Assembly: GCA_963808775.1 (NCBI GenBank)
Contig: CAWEGR010000004.1
Span: 124,001 to 188,000 of the forward strand
Origin: JACVRW01 sp963808775
Lineage (GTDB): Bacteria; Actinomycetota; Thermoleophilia; Solirubrobacterales; Thermoleophilaceae
Direction: 5' to 3'
DNA: 64,000 bases
In this document: one piece after another, positions 1 through 8,003 of the stretch
How the letters are laid out: every line of letters starts with the position of its first letter
Position numbering within the stretch: the first letter of the stretch is position 1
Program-made: the position numbers and the translations under genes
Notes under the pieces: generated by a model
The model's input: the letters and a program-made list of their open reading frames with translations, nothing else
What the model was told of the DNA's origin: nothing
The model's database searches: none

Positions 1-1084
1 TCCCCGCGTCGGGGACGTCCGCCGCTGTGACGAGCGAGACGCGGCGCACCGGTTCACCGTCGACGGTTACGGTCACGCGGCCGGCCCGGGTCCCGCGCGG
101 GAGCGGGCCCTCGAGCTCCTCGCTCGAGCGCACGCGGCGCCCGAGCTCCTCCCCTCTGCGCACCGTGACCACGACTCCGCGTCGCGGGACCAGCCGGACG
201 CTGTCGTCGTCGAAGTAGCGGATGTCGGCCCGGGCGAGCGCGCGCCGCGGGTTCACGACCTGCACGCGCTTGAACTGCTTCAGGCCCCAGCTCAGCAGCC
301 GCAGCGTGTCCTCGTCGCGCGCGGCCTCGCTCGGCTCCCCCATCACGACGCTGATCACCTCGGCGCCCCCGCGGCCCCGAGCCGAGCCCACCAGCAGGTA
401 GCCGGCGTTCAGCGTGTGCCCGGTCTTCACCCCGGTCACCCACGGTGTGCTGGCGATCAGCGTGTTGCGGTTGTCGATCACCCGCGGGACGTCCCCGGAT
501 TCGAGCTCCGCCACCGGCATGTCGACCACCCGCGCGAAACGCTTCTTCGCCAGCAGGATGCGCGCCAGCTTCGCCAGGTCCCGCGCGGTCGAGTAGTTGT
601 CGGGGTCGTCGAAGCCGATCGGGTTCGCGTAGCTCGTGTCGTCGAGCCCGAGCTCGGCGGCGCGCGTGTTCATGTCGGCCACGAACGCCTCGCGCGAGCC
701 GGAGATGTTCTCGGCGACCGCGGCGGCGACGTCGTTGGCGCTCTCGAGCATGAGCGCCTCGAACATGTCGCGGACGGTCATGCGCTCGCCGGTGCGCAGG
801 TCGATCTTCGACTCGACGGGCATTGCGTTGTACGGCGGTGCCGTGAACACGTCGCGCGGGTTGGCGCGCTCGAGCAGCAGCAGCGCCGTCATCAGCTTCG
901 TCAGGGATGCGATCGAGCTGCGCTCGTCGGCCCGCTTGGCCCACATCACATCGCCGTTGCGGCCGTCGACGACGATCGCGGCCGCGGCGCTGCCGGCGTC
1001 CGGCCCCCGCCCGGCGAGTGCGGCCGCCGGCGCCAGCAGCGTCAGCAGCAGGATGGTCAGGAGCGCCGCCGGGAGGCGGTTCAC
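1..1084 (-). CDS. D-alanyl-D-alanine carboxypeptidase (peptidase S11), 3' end off window
   Basis: Trims the terminal D-Ala from peptidoglycan stem peptides outside the membrane. The GTG start at 1084 overlaps the stop of the LysM gene (GTGA). Residues 4-24 are a hydrophobic signal peptide. The three active-site motifs of penicillin-binding DD-carboxypeptidases are all present and correctly spaced: SLTK at 60-63, SAN at 115-117 and KTG at 220-222. After about residue 285 follows the beta-rich C-terminal region typical of DacA/DacF; the expected C-terminal membrane anchor would lie before base 1, so the gene is cut by the window edge. It is the last visible member of a minus-strand run with LysM, pyrF and HU. 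Family assignment is firm; which Dac paralogue it is cannot be told. Confidence 0.93.
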   Translation of the reverse strand, partial: MNRLPAALLTILLLTLLAPAAALAGRGPDAGSAAAAIVVDGRNGDVMWAKRADERSSIASLTKLMTALLLLERANPRDVFTAPPYNAMPVESKIDLRTGERMTVRDMFEALMLESANDVAAAVAENISGSREAFVADMNTRAAELGLDDTSYANPIGFDDPDNYSTARDLAKLARILLAKKRFARVVDMPVAELESGDVPRVIDNRNTLIASTPWVTGVKTGHTLNAGYLLVGSARGRGGAEVISVVMGEPSEAARDEDTLRLLSWGLKQFKRVQVVNPRRALARADIRYFDDDSVRLVPRRGVVVTVRRGEELGRRVRSSEELEGPLPRGTRAGRVTVTVDGEPVRRVSLVTAADVPDAG

Positions 1085-1422
1085 TCGCGCAGCCGGATCC
1101 TCTGGCCGACGATCAGCGCCTGCGGGTCCACGTCGGGGTTGAGCGCCTCGAGCCGCTCCACCGGGACTCCGGTCCGCTCGGAGATGCGGCCGAAGCTGTC
1201 GCCTGGCCTGACCCGGTAGAAGCGCCGCAGCGGGCGTCCGTTGGGCGTCGTGGTCGTGCGCTCCGGGGTGGTCCGCTGCACCGTGGTCGTCGAGTCCTCG
1301 CCGTCGTCCCCGTCGGCCACCTTCGAGTTCAGGACGACGTACGCCGCCGCCCCGGCGACCAGCAGCAGCGCCAGTGGCGCCAGCAGGTGGGCGGGTCTGA
1401 ATCGTCGTCCTCGATCTGGCAT
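1081..1422 (-). CDS. Membrane-anchored LysM domain protein
   Basis: 113-residue protein: short basic N-terminus, one transmembrane segment (about 12-31), a Thr/Asp/Glu-rich linker, then a single LysM domain (about 69-113, with YRVRPGDSFGRIS and LNPDVDP). LysM binds peptidoglycan, so this is probably an extracytoplasmic, wall-binding protein tethered to the membrane. ATG 1422 is preferred over ATG 1452 because GGAGGG lies 4 bases upstream of it, while nothing resembling a ribosome site precedes 1452. It overlaps the downstream DD-carboxypeptidase by 4 bases, so the two are probably translated together and act on the same wall substrate. Confidence 0.85.
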   Translation of the reverse strand: MPDRGRRFRPAHLLAPLALLLVAGAAAYVVLNSKVADGDDGEDSTTTVQRTTPERTTTTPNGRPLRRFYRVRPGDSFGRISERTGVPVERLEALNPDVDPQALIVGQRIRLRE

Positions 1423-1493
1423 CGGTCCCTCCAGGCAAGCGCCGCGGAGCATAGGAGGGGTTCAACGCGCACGCCCCCGACCCTGCGCGCGGT

Positions 1494-2432
1494 TCAGAGA
1501 TCCCAGGCGGCCGCGCGCAGCTCCTCGGCCGCCTCCGCGGCGGCCGCGGCGGGATCGCCGCCGCGCTCGGCATGCGCGTTCACGATCGAACGGGACGCCG
1601 TGACGAGCCCCGCCGCCGGATGCGGCGCGAACGCCGCGCCGAGCTCCTCGACGCGCCCACCCTGCGCACCCACTCCCGGGAGCAGCAGGATCGCGTGCGG
1701 CATCAGCTCGCGCAGTCGCCCGAGGTGCTCCGGCCGGGTTGCACCCGTGACCGCGCCGACCGACGACAGCCCGCAGGCGCCGCGCCGCGGCTCGCCGAGC
1801 TCCGCGACCATCGCGGCGAGGCGCTCGTGCAGGGGCGGCTCGCCGGCGTCCTGCAGCTCCGCCGCCCCCGGGTTCGAGGTGCGAACGAGCACGAAGCAGC
1901 CGGCGCCGCTCGCGCCCGCGGCGTCCAGGAGCGGCTCGAGCGCGTCGCGCCCGAGCAGCGGGTTCGCGGTGAAGGCGTCCGCGCCGAGGCCCTCGAATTC
2001 CCCGAACGGGCCGGACGTGGATCCCACGAGCGCCTGGGCATAGGCGCCCGCGGTGACGGGCACGTCGCCGCGCTTGCCGTCGGCGAGCACCAGCAGGCCG
2101 TGATCGCGCGCGATCGCCACGACCTGTTCGAGCGCCTCCCAGCCCGGAGCCCCGAGCCGCTCGAAGCACGCGAGCTGCGGCTTGACCGCCACGCACGCGG
2201 GACCGGCGGCGACGATGGCCGCCCGGCAGTGCTCCGTCACGGCCTCCGCCGTGCGCACGCGCGCCACGGGCGCCGAGGCCGCCGCGGGCGGCGTTCCACC
2301 GAGGCGTTCGAGCGCCTCGGGCCACAGTGCCGCCGGATCCGGGTCGAGCCCGAGCACGATCCGGCTGCGGCGCTCCTCCACGAGCGCCGCGAGCCGGTCG
2401 GCGAAATGGGGCCGCGAACCCCCGGCGGTCAA
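1494..2432 (-). CDS. pyrF: Orotidine 5'-phosphate decarboxylase (type 2)
   Basis: Converts OMP to UMP, the last step of de novo pyrimidine synthesis. The 312-residue length and LGLDPDP (27-33), VKPQ (83-86), ADGKRGD (117-123, with catalytic Lys120 between Asp118 and Asp123) and LLPGVGAQGG mark the long PyrF type 2 family common in actinobacteria. The start is TTG at 2432, chosen because the N-terminal helix HFADRLAALVEERRSRI is needed before the first strand and no ATG/GTG lies closer. It begins 24 bases after the HU stop, so HU and pyrF probably share a transcript. No other pyr gene is nearby. Confidence 0.93.
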   Translation of the reverse strand: MTAGGSRPHFADRLAALVEERRSRIVLGLDPDPAALWPEALERLGGTPPAAASAPVARVRTAEAVTEHCRAAIVAAGPACVAVKPQLACFERLGAPGWEALEQVVAIARDHGLLVLADGKRGDVPVTAGAYAQALVGSTSGPFGEFEGLGADAFTANPLLGRDALEPLLDAAGASGAGCFVLVRTSNPGAAELQDAGEPPLHERLAAMVAELGEPRRGACGLSSVGAVTGATRPEHLGRLRELMPHAILLLPGVGAQGGRVEELGAAFAPHPAAGLVTASRSIVNAHAERGGDPAAAAAEAAEELRAAAWDL

Positions 2433-2456
2433 AGGTGGCGGCCCTTCGGAGCCTGT

Positions 2457-2735
2457 CTAGCTCCCCTTGACGGCGCTCTTCAGAGAGCTGCCCGCACTGA
2501 AACGCGGCACCTTGCTCGCCGCGATCTGGATCTTCTCGCCCGTCTGCGGGTTCACACCCTGGCGGGCGCTCCTGTCAGCGACCGAGAACTTCCCGAAGCC
2601 GGTGAAGTTGATCTCTCCGCCGCGGGACAGAACCTCCTGTATCGAGTCGAGCACGGCGTCAACCGCCTTGCCCGCATCGCCCTTTCCGAGACCGCTGTTC
2701 TCAGCTACGCGGTCCACGAACTCAGCCTTCGTCAT
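2457..2735 (-). CDS. hup: HU-family DNA-binding protein
   Basis: 92-residue histone-like protein that bends and compacts DNA as a dimer. MTKAEFVDRVAENSGL begins the helical dimer core; GFGKFSVADRSARQGVNPQTG is the start of the DNA-binding beta arm, with the intercalating RQGVNP element intact; it ends in a short Lys-containing tail. ATG 2735 is preceded by AAGGAGGAG, a clear ribosome site, which excludes longer in-frame starts upstream. First gene of the run hup-pyrF-LysM-carboxypeptidase. Length matches typical HU, without the long basic C-terminal tail seen in mycobacterial HupB. Confidence 0.95.
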   Translation of the reverse strand: MTKAEFVDRVAENSGLGKGDAGKAVDAVLDSIQEVLSRGGEINFTGFGKFSVADRSARQGVNPQTGEKIQIAASKVPRFSAGSSLKSAVKGS

Positions 2736-2780
2736 GATCTCCTCCTTGCCGGGGGCACCAACCGGGGGCAAGCTAACAAC

Positions 2781-2832
2781 GCCCCCGGACGACAGAACGG
2801 CATTTTCCGCATCGGAAAGCCTTTCCGGGGGC
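2781..2832 (-). terminator. Nested hairpin immediately after tldE
   Basis: A 9-bp outer stem (bases 2781-2789 with 2824-2832) encloses an inner hairpin TTTCCG-CAT-CGGAAA (2804-2818). It begins at the tldE stop codon and sits between that stop and the HU gene read in the same direction. Position and structure fit an intrinsic terminator of the tld operon, but there is no T tract, so the role is inferred. Confidence 0.45.
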
Positions 2833-4178
2833 TAGGACCCCGAAACGGCCATTTCGCCGATCAGTATGGGTGGCGCCTTTACGGAGCCGCCGAAGGGCAC
2901 CCAGCGGGCGTCGGCGCCGACCGCCTCGACCGCCCGCAGCATGGAGACGAGGTCGCTCGCGATCGTCAGCTCCCGCACCGGGGATCCCAGCTCGCCGCCC
3001 TCGATCAACCGCCCCGAGGCGCCCACGGAGAACGTGCCGGAGACCGGGTTGACGCCCGAGTGGAGGCCCGCCACGTCCGTGACGTAGAGCCCCTCGCCGG
3101 CCCGCGCGACCAGGGCGTCGAAGCCGTCCGAGCCCGGCTCCACGACGAGGTTCGTGGTCCCGACCGCCGGCGGCGAGCGGTAGGAGCCGCGGTTCGCGTT
3201 GCCCGTCGTCGCGCCGCCCGCCCGGCGCGCGGTCCGCACGTCGTAGAGGAATCCCTGCAGCCGTCCGCCCTCGATCAGCGGCGTGCGCCGGGTGGGCGAG
3301 CCCTCTCCGTCGAACGGCGCGCTGCCCGGACCCTCCGGGTGGACGCCGTCGTCGGCGAGCACGAGCACGGGGTCGGCCACCTCCTCGCCCTCGCGGCCCG
3401 CGAACAGCGAGCGCCCCCGCTGGACGGCGTCCGCCGAGAGCATCGAGCCGACGAAGCCGAGGAACGACGCCGCCACGAAGGCGTCGAGCACGACCGGGCA
3501 GCGCCGGCTCTCGGGCTGCCGCGCCCCCGCGAGCGCGAGGGCGCGCTCCGCCGCCTCCGCGCCGATGGCCTCGGGGTCGAGGGCCGCGGGGTCGCGCCCG
3601 AGCCCGACTCCGAGCCCCGTCATCAGGTCGGCTCCCTCGCCGGCGAACGCCGAGGCGAAGGCCCAGGCCTGCGTCGCGGTGAAGCCGGCCGCGAACCCGC
3701 TCGAGTTGGCGAGCGCGACCTCGCCCTCGGCGTCCGAGTAGACCGCGTTCTCGACCTGCGTCACGCCCTCGCGGGCGCGCGCCGCGCGCTCGATCGCGAG
3801 CGCGAGCTCGACCTTCGCGGCGGTGTCGAACTCGCCGAAGCCGGGCGATGCGAGCTCGCCGGTCGCGCTCGTCCCGCACTCCTCGGGCAGGCCGCCGTCA
3901 GCGTCCTCGTCCGCGACCTCCGCGGCCTCGCGGGCGGCGCGCGCCACCTCGGCGAGCCCCTGGTCCGAGAGATCGGTTCCGTAGGCGTAGCCGCTGCGCG
4001 CTCCAGAGAAGGCCCGCACGCCCACGCCGCGGCCGCCGGCGTCGCTCAGGCTCTCGACCTCGCCGTCGTAGACGCGGATGCGGCGGCTCGTGGATTGCTC
4101 GGCCCAGGCCTCGGCCTCACCCGCCCCGGCGGCGAGCGCCGCCTCGACGGCGCGCCGCGCGACGGCCTCGAGGCTCAC
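2832..4178 (-). CDS. tldE: TldE/PmbA-type subunit of the TldD/TldE metalloprotease
   Basis: 448 residues matching the PmbA/TldE family across its length, including IRVYDGEVESLSDAGGRGVGVRAFSG near the N-terminus and the C-terminal half with PTRRTPLIEGGRLQGFLYDVRTA. As known for TldE, the zinc-binding HExxxH helix found in TldD is absent, so this is the non-catalytic partner that shapes the substrate channel. TldD/TldE trims unfolded peptides and leader peptides of modified peptides. Its GTG start at 4178 overlaps the tldD stop by 4 bases, so the pair is translationally coupled. Confidence 0.9.
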   Translation of the reverse strand: MSLEAVARRAVEAALAAGAGEAEAWAEQSTSRRIRVYDGEVESLSDAGGRGVGVRAFSGARSGYAYGTDLSDQGLAEVARAAREAAEVADEDADGGLPEECGTSATGELASPGFGEFDTAAKVELALAIERAARAREGVTQVENAVYSDAEGEVALANSSGFAAGFTATQAWAFASAFAGEGADLMTGLGVGLGRDPAALDPEAIGAEAAERALALAGARQPESRRCPVVLDAFVAASFLGFVGSMLSADAVQRGRSLFAGREGEEVADPVLVLADDGVHPEGPGSAPFDGEGSPTRRTPLIEGGRLQGFLYDVRTARRAGGATTGNANRGSYRSPPAVGTTNLVVEPGSDGFDALVARAGEGLYVTDVAGLHSGVNPVSGTFSVGASGRLIEGGELGSPVRELTIASDLVSMLRAVEAVGADARWVPFGGSVKAPPILIGEMAVSGS

Positions 4179-5560
4179 GAGGCCGTCCCGCCCACCGTCA
4201 GCTCCCGCAGCCGCACGTGCGGCTGGCCGACTCCGGCCGGCACCGACTGGCCCCCCTTGCCGCAGTAGCCCGTGGCGATCTCGAGGTCGCCCGCGATCCC
4301 GTCGATCGCCGCAAGCGCCTCGATGCCGTTGCCGACCAGCGTGGCGCCGCGCACGGGCGCGGTCACCGCGCCGTTCTCGATCAGGTAGCCCTCCGACACG
4401 CCGAACACGAAGTCGCCGGTGGCCGGCTCGACCTGCCCACCGCCGAACGAGACCGCGTACAGGCCGCGCTCGACGCCGCCGATCAGGTCATCCGGGGAGG
4501 CGTCGCCGGGCGCGAAGAAGGTGTTCGTCATGCGCGGCACCGGCAGGTGGCGGAACGACTCGCGCCGGCCGTTGCCGGTCGACTCGGTCGTGTCGCGGCG
4601 CGCGCACAGCAGGTCGTACAGGTAGGACGTCAGGCGGCCGTCCTCGATGATCGTGGTGCGCCGCGTGGGCGTGCCCTCGTCGTCCACGCCGTCGCTGCCC
4701 CAGTCGTTCGGCCGGCTGCCGTCGTCGTACGCGGTCACGAGCCCGGGAGCGAGCCGCTCGCCGAGGCGCCCCGCGTACACGCTGGCGCCCTTCTGGACGG
4801 CGTCGGCCTCGAGGCCGTGCCCGACGGCCTCGTGCAGGAGGACGCCGCCGAACCCGTTGCCGACCACCACGGGCAGCCGACCGGTGGGCGCGTCGACCGC
4901 GTCGAGCAGCGTCAGCGCGCGCCGGGCGGCGCGCTCGGCCACCGCGGTGGGCGCGTCCTCCAGCAGCTCGAAGCCGGCGTGGCCGCCACGCGTGTCGGTG
5001 CCGGTCTCGACCCGCCCGTCGCGGCGCGCCACGACCTGCGCGCTCAGCCGCAGCCGCGTGCGATCGTCGGCGGCCGCGCGGCCGTCCGAGTTGAAGATCT
5101 CGACGGCCCGGCGCGACTCGGCGTAGCCGACGCGCACCTGCGCGACCTCGCTCCCCGCGGCCCGGGCCGCCTCGTCGCAGGCCCGCAGCAGGTCGGCCTT
5201 GCGCGCCGCCGCGACATCCTCGGGCGGCGTGGCGACCGCATGCGCGCCCGCCCGCTCCGCGGGGCTCAGCGCCGCCGGCCGGCGCTCGTCGCCGCGCACC
5301 GCCTGCGAGACGGACTCCGCCACGCGCAGCAGATCCTGCTCGGCGAGCCCGTCGACATGCCCGTAGTAGGTGGACTCGCCCTGCACCACGCGCACGCACG
5401 CCCCCAGCTCCGCGCCGCTCTGCGGGCGCTCGACGCGGCCGTCGTCGAGCGAGACCGCGAATCCCCGCCGCGACTCGGCGTAGACCTCGGCCAGATCGCC
5501 GCCATGGGCGAGGGCTCGCGCGAGCACGCGCTCGGCGAGCTCCGGCGCGACCAGGCTCAC
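4175..5560 (-). CDS. tldD: TldD metalloprotease, catalytic subunit
   Basis: 461-residue zinc metalloprotease partner of TldE. The catalytic helix HEAVGH (residues 243-248, the HExxxH motif) is intact and is followed by the conserved glycine-rich region of the TldD/PmbA family. The GTG start at 5560 overlaps the stop of the preceding 77-codon gene (GTGA) and begins VSLVAPELAERVLARAL; the open frame continues upstream but that part is Arg/Gly-rich, unlike protein. In other bacteria the complex processes peptide antibiotics and the CcdA antitoxin; no precursor peptide gene is obvious here. Confidence 0.93.
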   Translation of the reverse strand: MSLVAPELAERVLARALAHGGDLAEVYAESRRGFAVSLDDGRVERPQSGAELGACVRVVQGESTYYGHVDGLAEQDLLRVAESVSQAVRGDERRPAALSPAERAGAHAVATPPEDVAAARKADLLRACDEAARAAGSEVAQVRVGYAESRRAVEIFNSDGRAAADDRTRLRLSAQVVARRDGRVETGTDTRGGHAGFELLEDAPTAVAERAARRALTLLDAVDAPTGRLPVVVGNGFGGVLLHEAVGHGLEADAVQKGASVYAGRLGERLAPGLVTAYDDGSRPNDWGSDGVDDEGTPTRRTTIIEDGRLTSYLYDLLCARRDTTESTGNGRRESFRHLPVPRMTNTFFAPGDASPDDLIGGVERGLYAVSFGGGQVEPATGDFVFGVSEGYLIENGAVTAPVRGATLVGNGIEALAAIDGIAGDLEIATGYCGKGGQSVPAGVGQPHVRLRELTVGGTAS

Positions 5561-5790
5561 GACTCGGCCTGCCCGCGTCCGCCCTCCGCCGCCGCGGCCA
5601 CCATCTCCTCCGCGATGTCCATGATGCGCTCGTGCCCGCGCGCGTCCGGCTGGATCAGGCGCGCGTAGCCGGTCGGGTCGTAGGCGAGCGCGCGCGGCTC
5701 GCGGTCGCGCTGGATGCGGCGCACGGTGGCGGCGACCGAGTCGACGATGCCGCCCGCCCGCGAGATCGGGCCCCTGCGCTTCTCCCTCAC
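5557..5790 (-). CDS. Small conserved-looking hypothetical protein in tld operon
   Basis: 77 residues, GTG start at 5790 overlapping the upstream gene stop, and its own stop overlapping the tldD start; such 4-base overlaps on both sides support it as a real gene. The sequence (VREKRRGPISRAGGIVDSVA then IQRDREPRALAYDPTGYARL) has a basic amphipathic N-terminus and a probable C-terminal helix ending in an acidic/Ala-rich tail. No family recognised. Its position suggests a role linked to TldDE or simply co-transcription. Confidence 0.6.
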   Translation of the reverse strand: MREKRRGPISRAGGIVDSVAATVRRIQRDREPRALAYDPTGYARLIQPDARGHERIMDIAEEMVAAAAEGGRGQAES

Positions 5791-6257
5791 GCCGGCTCCT
5801 CGCGGCCGAGCTCCGGAACGGGCGACTCGCTCGCCGCCTCCTCCTCGGTCGCCGGGCCGGCCGGCTCGTCCTCGACCGAGATCGAGCGCCGGATCGGCGC
5901 ACCGCCCTCGAGCTCGTCCAGCACCGCGCGCAGGTCCCACAGCATCAGCGAGGACAGCGCGCCCCTGCGCGCCACCACGGCGAGCGTCCAGCGCGGTGTC
6001 CGCGAGGCGAACACGGCTCCGCCCGGGACCTGCACCTCGACCTGCTGGGGCGGGTCCGCGTCCCAGTCGCGCGTGGCGCGGTCGACGGTCTCGAACAGCT
6101 CGCGCGTCAGGTCCGCGAGCGCCCTCGCCCTCCCGGGCTCCGTCTCGCTCGAGCCGGCCGGAGACCCCGCGGCGTCGAGCAGGACCGCGGCGCGGGCGTC
6201 CGCGGAGAGGTCGAGCAGGCGGCCCGGCGTGGCCTCGGGAGTGAGCGTCGCCGCCAT
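5787..6257 (-). CDS. Roadblock/LC7-like domain protein, first gene of tld operon
   Basis: 156 residues. Residues about 15-115 show the Roadblock/LC7 pattern: a helix, a strand carrying AAVLLDAAGSPAGSSE, a long helix LADLTRELFETVDRA, then two strands (QVEVQVPGGAVFASR and RWTLAVVARRGA) and a final helix. The C-terminal 40 residues are acidic and probably disordered. Roadblock proteins usually bind small Ras-like GTPases, none of which is encoded nearby. The start ATG 6257 is preceded by TATTCT and 7 bases, a leaderless-type promoter, so this appears to be the head of the operon running to tldE. The family call is by pattern only. Confidence 0.55.
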   Translation of the reverse strand: MAATLTPEATPGRLLDLSADARAAVLLDAAGSPAGSSETEPGRARALADLTRELFETVDRATRDWDADPPQQVEVQVPGGAVFASRTPRWTLAVVARRGALSSLMLWDLRAVLDELEGGAPIRRSISVEDEPAGPATEEEAASESPVPELGREEPA

Positions 6258-6270
6258 GACGGTCAGAATA
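6258..6270 (-). promoter_or_regulatory. Leaderless-type promoter of the tld operon
   Basis: Reading minus strand, TATTCT (6270-6265), a 7-base spacer (6264-6258), then ATG at 6257. A -10 hexamer 7 bases before the start places the expected transcription start at the start codon itself. Confidence 0.55.
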
Positions 6271-6275
6271 CGCGG

Positions 6276-6416
6276 GTGCCTCTCTCTCGAATCTCGTGGC
6301 TCGTGACCGTCGGGATCTGCCTCGTGGCGGCCCTCCTGCTGCTCGTGAACGGGTACGTCGGCTACTCCGCGGTGCTGCTCGCGGTCGGCGCCGCCGCCGC
6401 CGTCAACCTGATCTGA
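6276..6416 (+). CDS. 46-residue double-spanning membrane protein
   Basis: GTG start at 6276, stop TGA 6414-6416. The product is almost entirely two hydrophobic helices (about 7-25 and 30-46) joined by the turn NGYVGYS, with the first residues PLSRIS on one side. It lies between two minus-strand genes and overlaps the 3' end of the CDF gene by 14 bases. Codon use matches neighbours, and the clean two-helix pattern argues against chance, but no family or function is recognised. Confidence 0.5.
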   Translation: MPLSRISWLVTVGICLVAALLLLVNGYVGYSAVLLAVGAAAAVNLI

Positions 6417-7353
6417 CGCCGCCCGGGTTCTCGGGCTCGAGGTGGATCAGCACGTCCGCGCCGCGCAGGCGCGCCGTGATCGAGCTCTGCAGCTCGTGCG
6501 AGATCTGGTGGGCGCGCTGCAGGCTCGTGCCCTCGCGGAACTGCACGTGCATGTCGATGTAGCGGCGGCTGCCGGCGCGGCGCGCGCGCAGCTTGTGGAA
6601 GCCCACCAGCTCGGGCGCGCCGTGGGACGCGACCGCCTCGGCGACGGCGTCGAGCTCCTCCTGCGGCAGCGCCTCGTCCACGAGCACCCGGCTCGTCCGG
6701 TTCAGGATGCGCACGCCCGCGACGACGATCGCGACGGCCACGAGGAGCGCCGCGGCGGGGTCGATCCACTCGGCGCCCGTGAGCTCGACAAGCACGAGCC
6801 CGACGAGCACGCCGACGGAGGTCATCGCGTCCGTCCGCAGGTGCGCCGCGTCGCCCTCGAGCGCCGGCGACTCCGTGGCGCGCGCCTGCCGGTACAGGTA
6901 GGTCGACACGCCCAGGTTCGCGACGGCGGAGAAGCCGATCACGGCGATGCCGAAGCCGAGCGACTCGATCTCGGACCCCTCCGCGAGCCGCCGGATCGAC
7001 TCGTAGATGATCACGCCGGCGCCGACCAGGATCAGCATCCCCTCGATGCCGGCGGCGACGTTCTCGACCTTGTCGTGGCCGTACGGGTGGTCCTCGTCGG
7101 CCGGCTGCCCGGCCTTGCGGACGCTGAAGAACGCGATCACGGAGGCCACGAGGTCGATCGCCGAGTGGATCGCCTCCGTCAGGATCGCGATCGAGCCGGT
7201 GACCACGCCGGCCACGAGCTTCAGCGCGATCAGCAGGGTGTTCGAGACGATCGAGACGGCGGCCGCGCGCTCCTTGCGCGGGGCCTGGGCCGCCGGGCCG
7301 ACCGCGCGGGCCGGCGCCGCCGCCGCGGCGGCCATCCGCCCGCGGGGCCTCAC
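6403..7353 (-). CDS. Cation diffusion facilitator transporter (zinc-type sites)
   Basis: 316-residue inner-membrane metal/proton antiporter of the CDF family. Six transmembrane helices are visible followed by a cytoplasmic domain from about residue 225. The membrane metal site is HxxxD in helix 2 (His63, Asp67) and HxxxD in helix 5 (His171, Asp175), the arrangement of Zn/Cd exporters; the family signature GHDKVEN follows helix 3 start (92-98). GTG start at 7353 overlaps the rdgB stop by 4 bases; ATG 7335 is possible. Fe or Co export cannot be excluded. Confidence 0.88.
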   Translation of the reverse strand: MRPRGRMAAAAAAPARAVGPAAQAPRKERAAAVSIVSNTLLIALKLVAGVVTGSIAILTEAIHSAIDLVASVIAFFSVRKAGQPADEDHPYGHDKVENVAAGIEGMLILVGAGVIIYESIRRLAEGSEIESLGFGIAVIGFSAVANLGVSTYLYRQARATESPALEGDAAHLRTDAMTSVGVLVGLVLVELTGAEWIDPAAALLVAVAIVVAGVRILNRTSRVLVDEALPQEELDAVAEAVASHGAPELVGFHKLRARRAGSRRYIDMHVQFREGTSLQRAHQISHELQSSITARLRGADVLIHLEPENPGGVRSG

Positions 7354-8000
7354 CGGCTCCGCTCCCGCCGCCGCCTCCCGCCGAACAGCGCGCGCATGGG
7401 GCTCGGCGGGCGCTCGGACTCCTCGAGGGCGCTGAGCCGGCGCGCCAGCTCGCGCGCGGCACGCCCGCGGTGGCTGATCGCAGCCTTCTCCTCGGGATCG
7501 AGCTCCGCCATCGTCCGCGTGTCGCCCGGGTAGTCGACCGGCACGAACGCCGGGTCGTATCCAAAGCCGCCGCTGCCGCGCGGCTCGTGCGTCAGGGTCC
7601 CCTCGCAACGGCCGTGGACGACCTGCTCGCGGCCGCCCGGATCGACCCATGCGAGCGCGCACACGTAGGCCGCGCCCAGGTCGCCGTCCGGCGGAACGTC
7701 ACGCAGCAGCTTGGCGAGGTTCTCCTCATCGCTGGCACCGTCACCGGCGAAGCGCGCCGACCACACGCCCGGAGCGCCGCCGAGCGCCGCGGCCTCGATG
7801 CCCGAGTCGTCGGCGATCGCGGGGCGGCCGGTGGCGAGGGCCGCCGCGCGCGCCTTGCCGAGCGCGTTCTGGGCGAACGTCGTGCCGGTCTCGGGCGGCA
7901 GCTCGATTCCCTCCGGCAGCGGCTCGAGCTCGTGCGGGCGCATCATCGGCACGAGCTCACGCAGCTTGTGGTCGTTGCGCGTGGACAGGACGAGCCGCAC
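7350..8000 (-). CDS. rdgB: RdgB/HAM1 XTP/dITP diphosphatase
   Basis: Hydrolyses ITP, XTP and dITP to monophosphates and keeps deaminated purines out of nucleic acids. STRNDHKLREL (6-16) is the substrate-binding N-terminus, DDSGIEAAALGGAPG (64-78) carries the catalytic acidic residues, and GFGYDPAFVP with the final SHRGRA complete the signature. GTG start at 8000; with rph repaired, its stop lies only 3 bases upstream. The C-terminus (GGRRRRERSR) is a basic tail. Gene order rph-rdgB is common in bacteria. Confidence 0.93.
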   Translation of the reverse strand: MRLVLSTRNDHKLRELVPMMRPHELEPLPEGIELPPETGTTFAQNALGKARAAALATGRPAIADDSGIEAAALGGAPGVWSARFAGDGASDEENLAKLLRDVPPDGDLGAAYVCALAWVDPGGREQVVHGRCEGTLTHEPRGSGGFGYDPAFVPVDYPGDTRTMAELDPEEKAAISHRGRAARELARRLSALEESERPPSPMRALFGGRRRRERSR

Positions 8001-8003
8001 GGC

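Noticed and set aside
1572..4268. 898-codon plus-strand open frame opposite pyrF, hup and tldE
   Set aside because: Arg/Gly/Ala-rich shadow of verified minus-strand genes; no domain, typical of very GC-rich antisense frames. Many similar long frames (for example 3848-5668, 24189-28556, 50290-51918) were dropped for the same reason.
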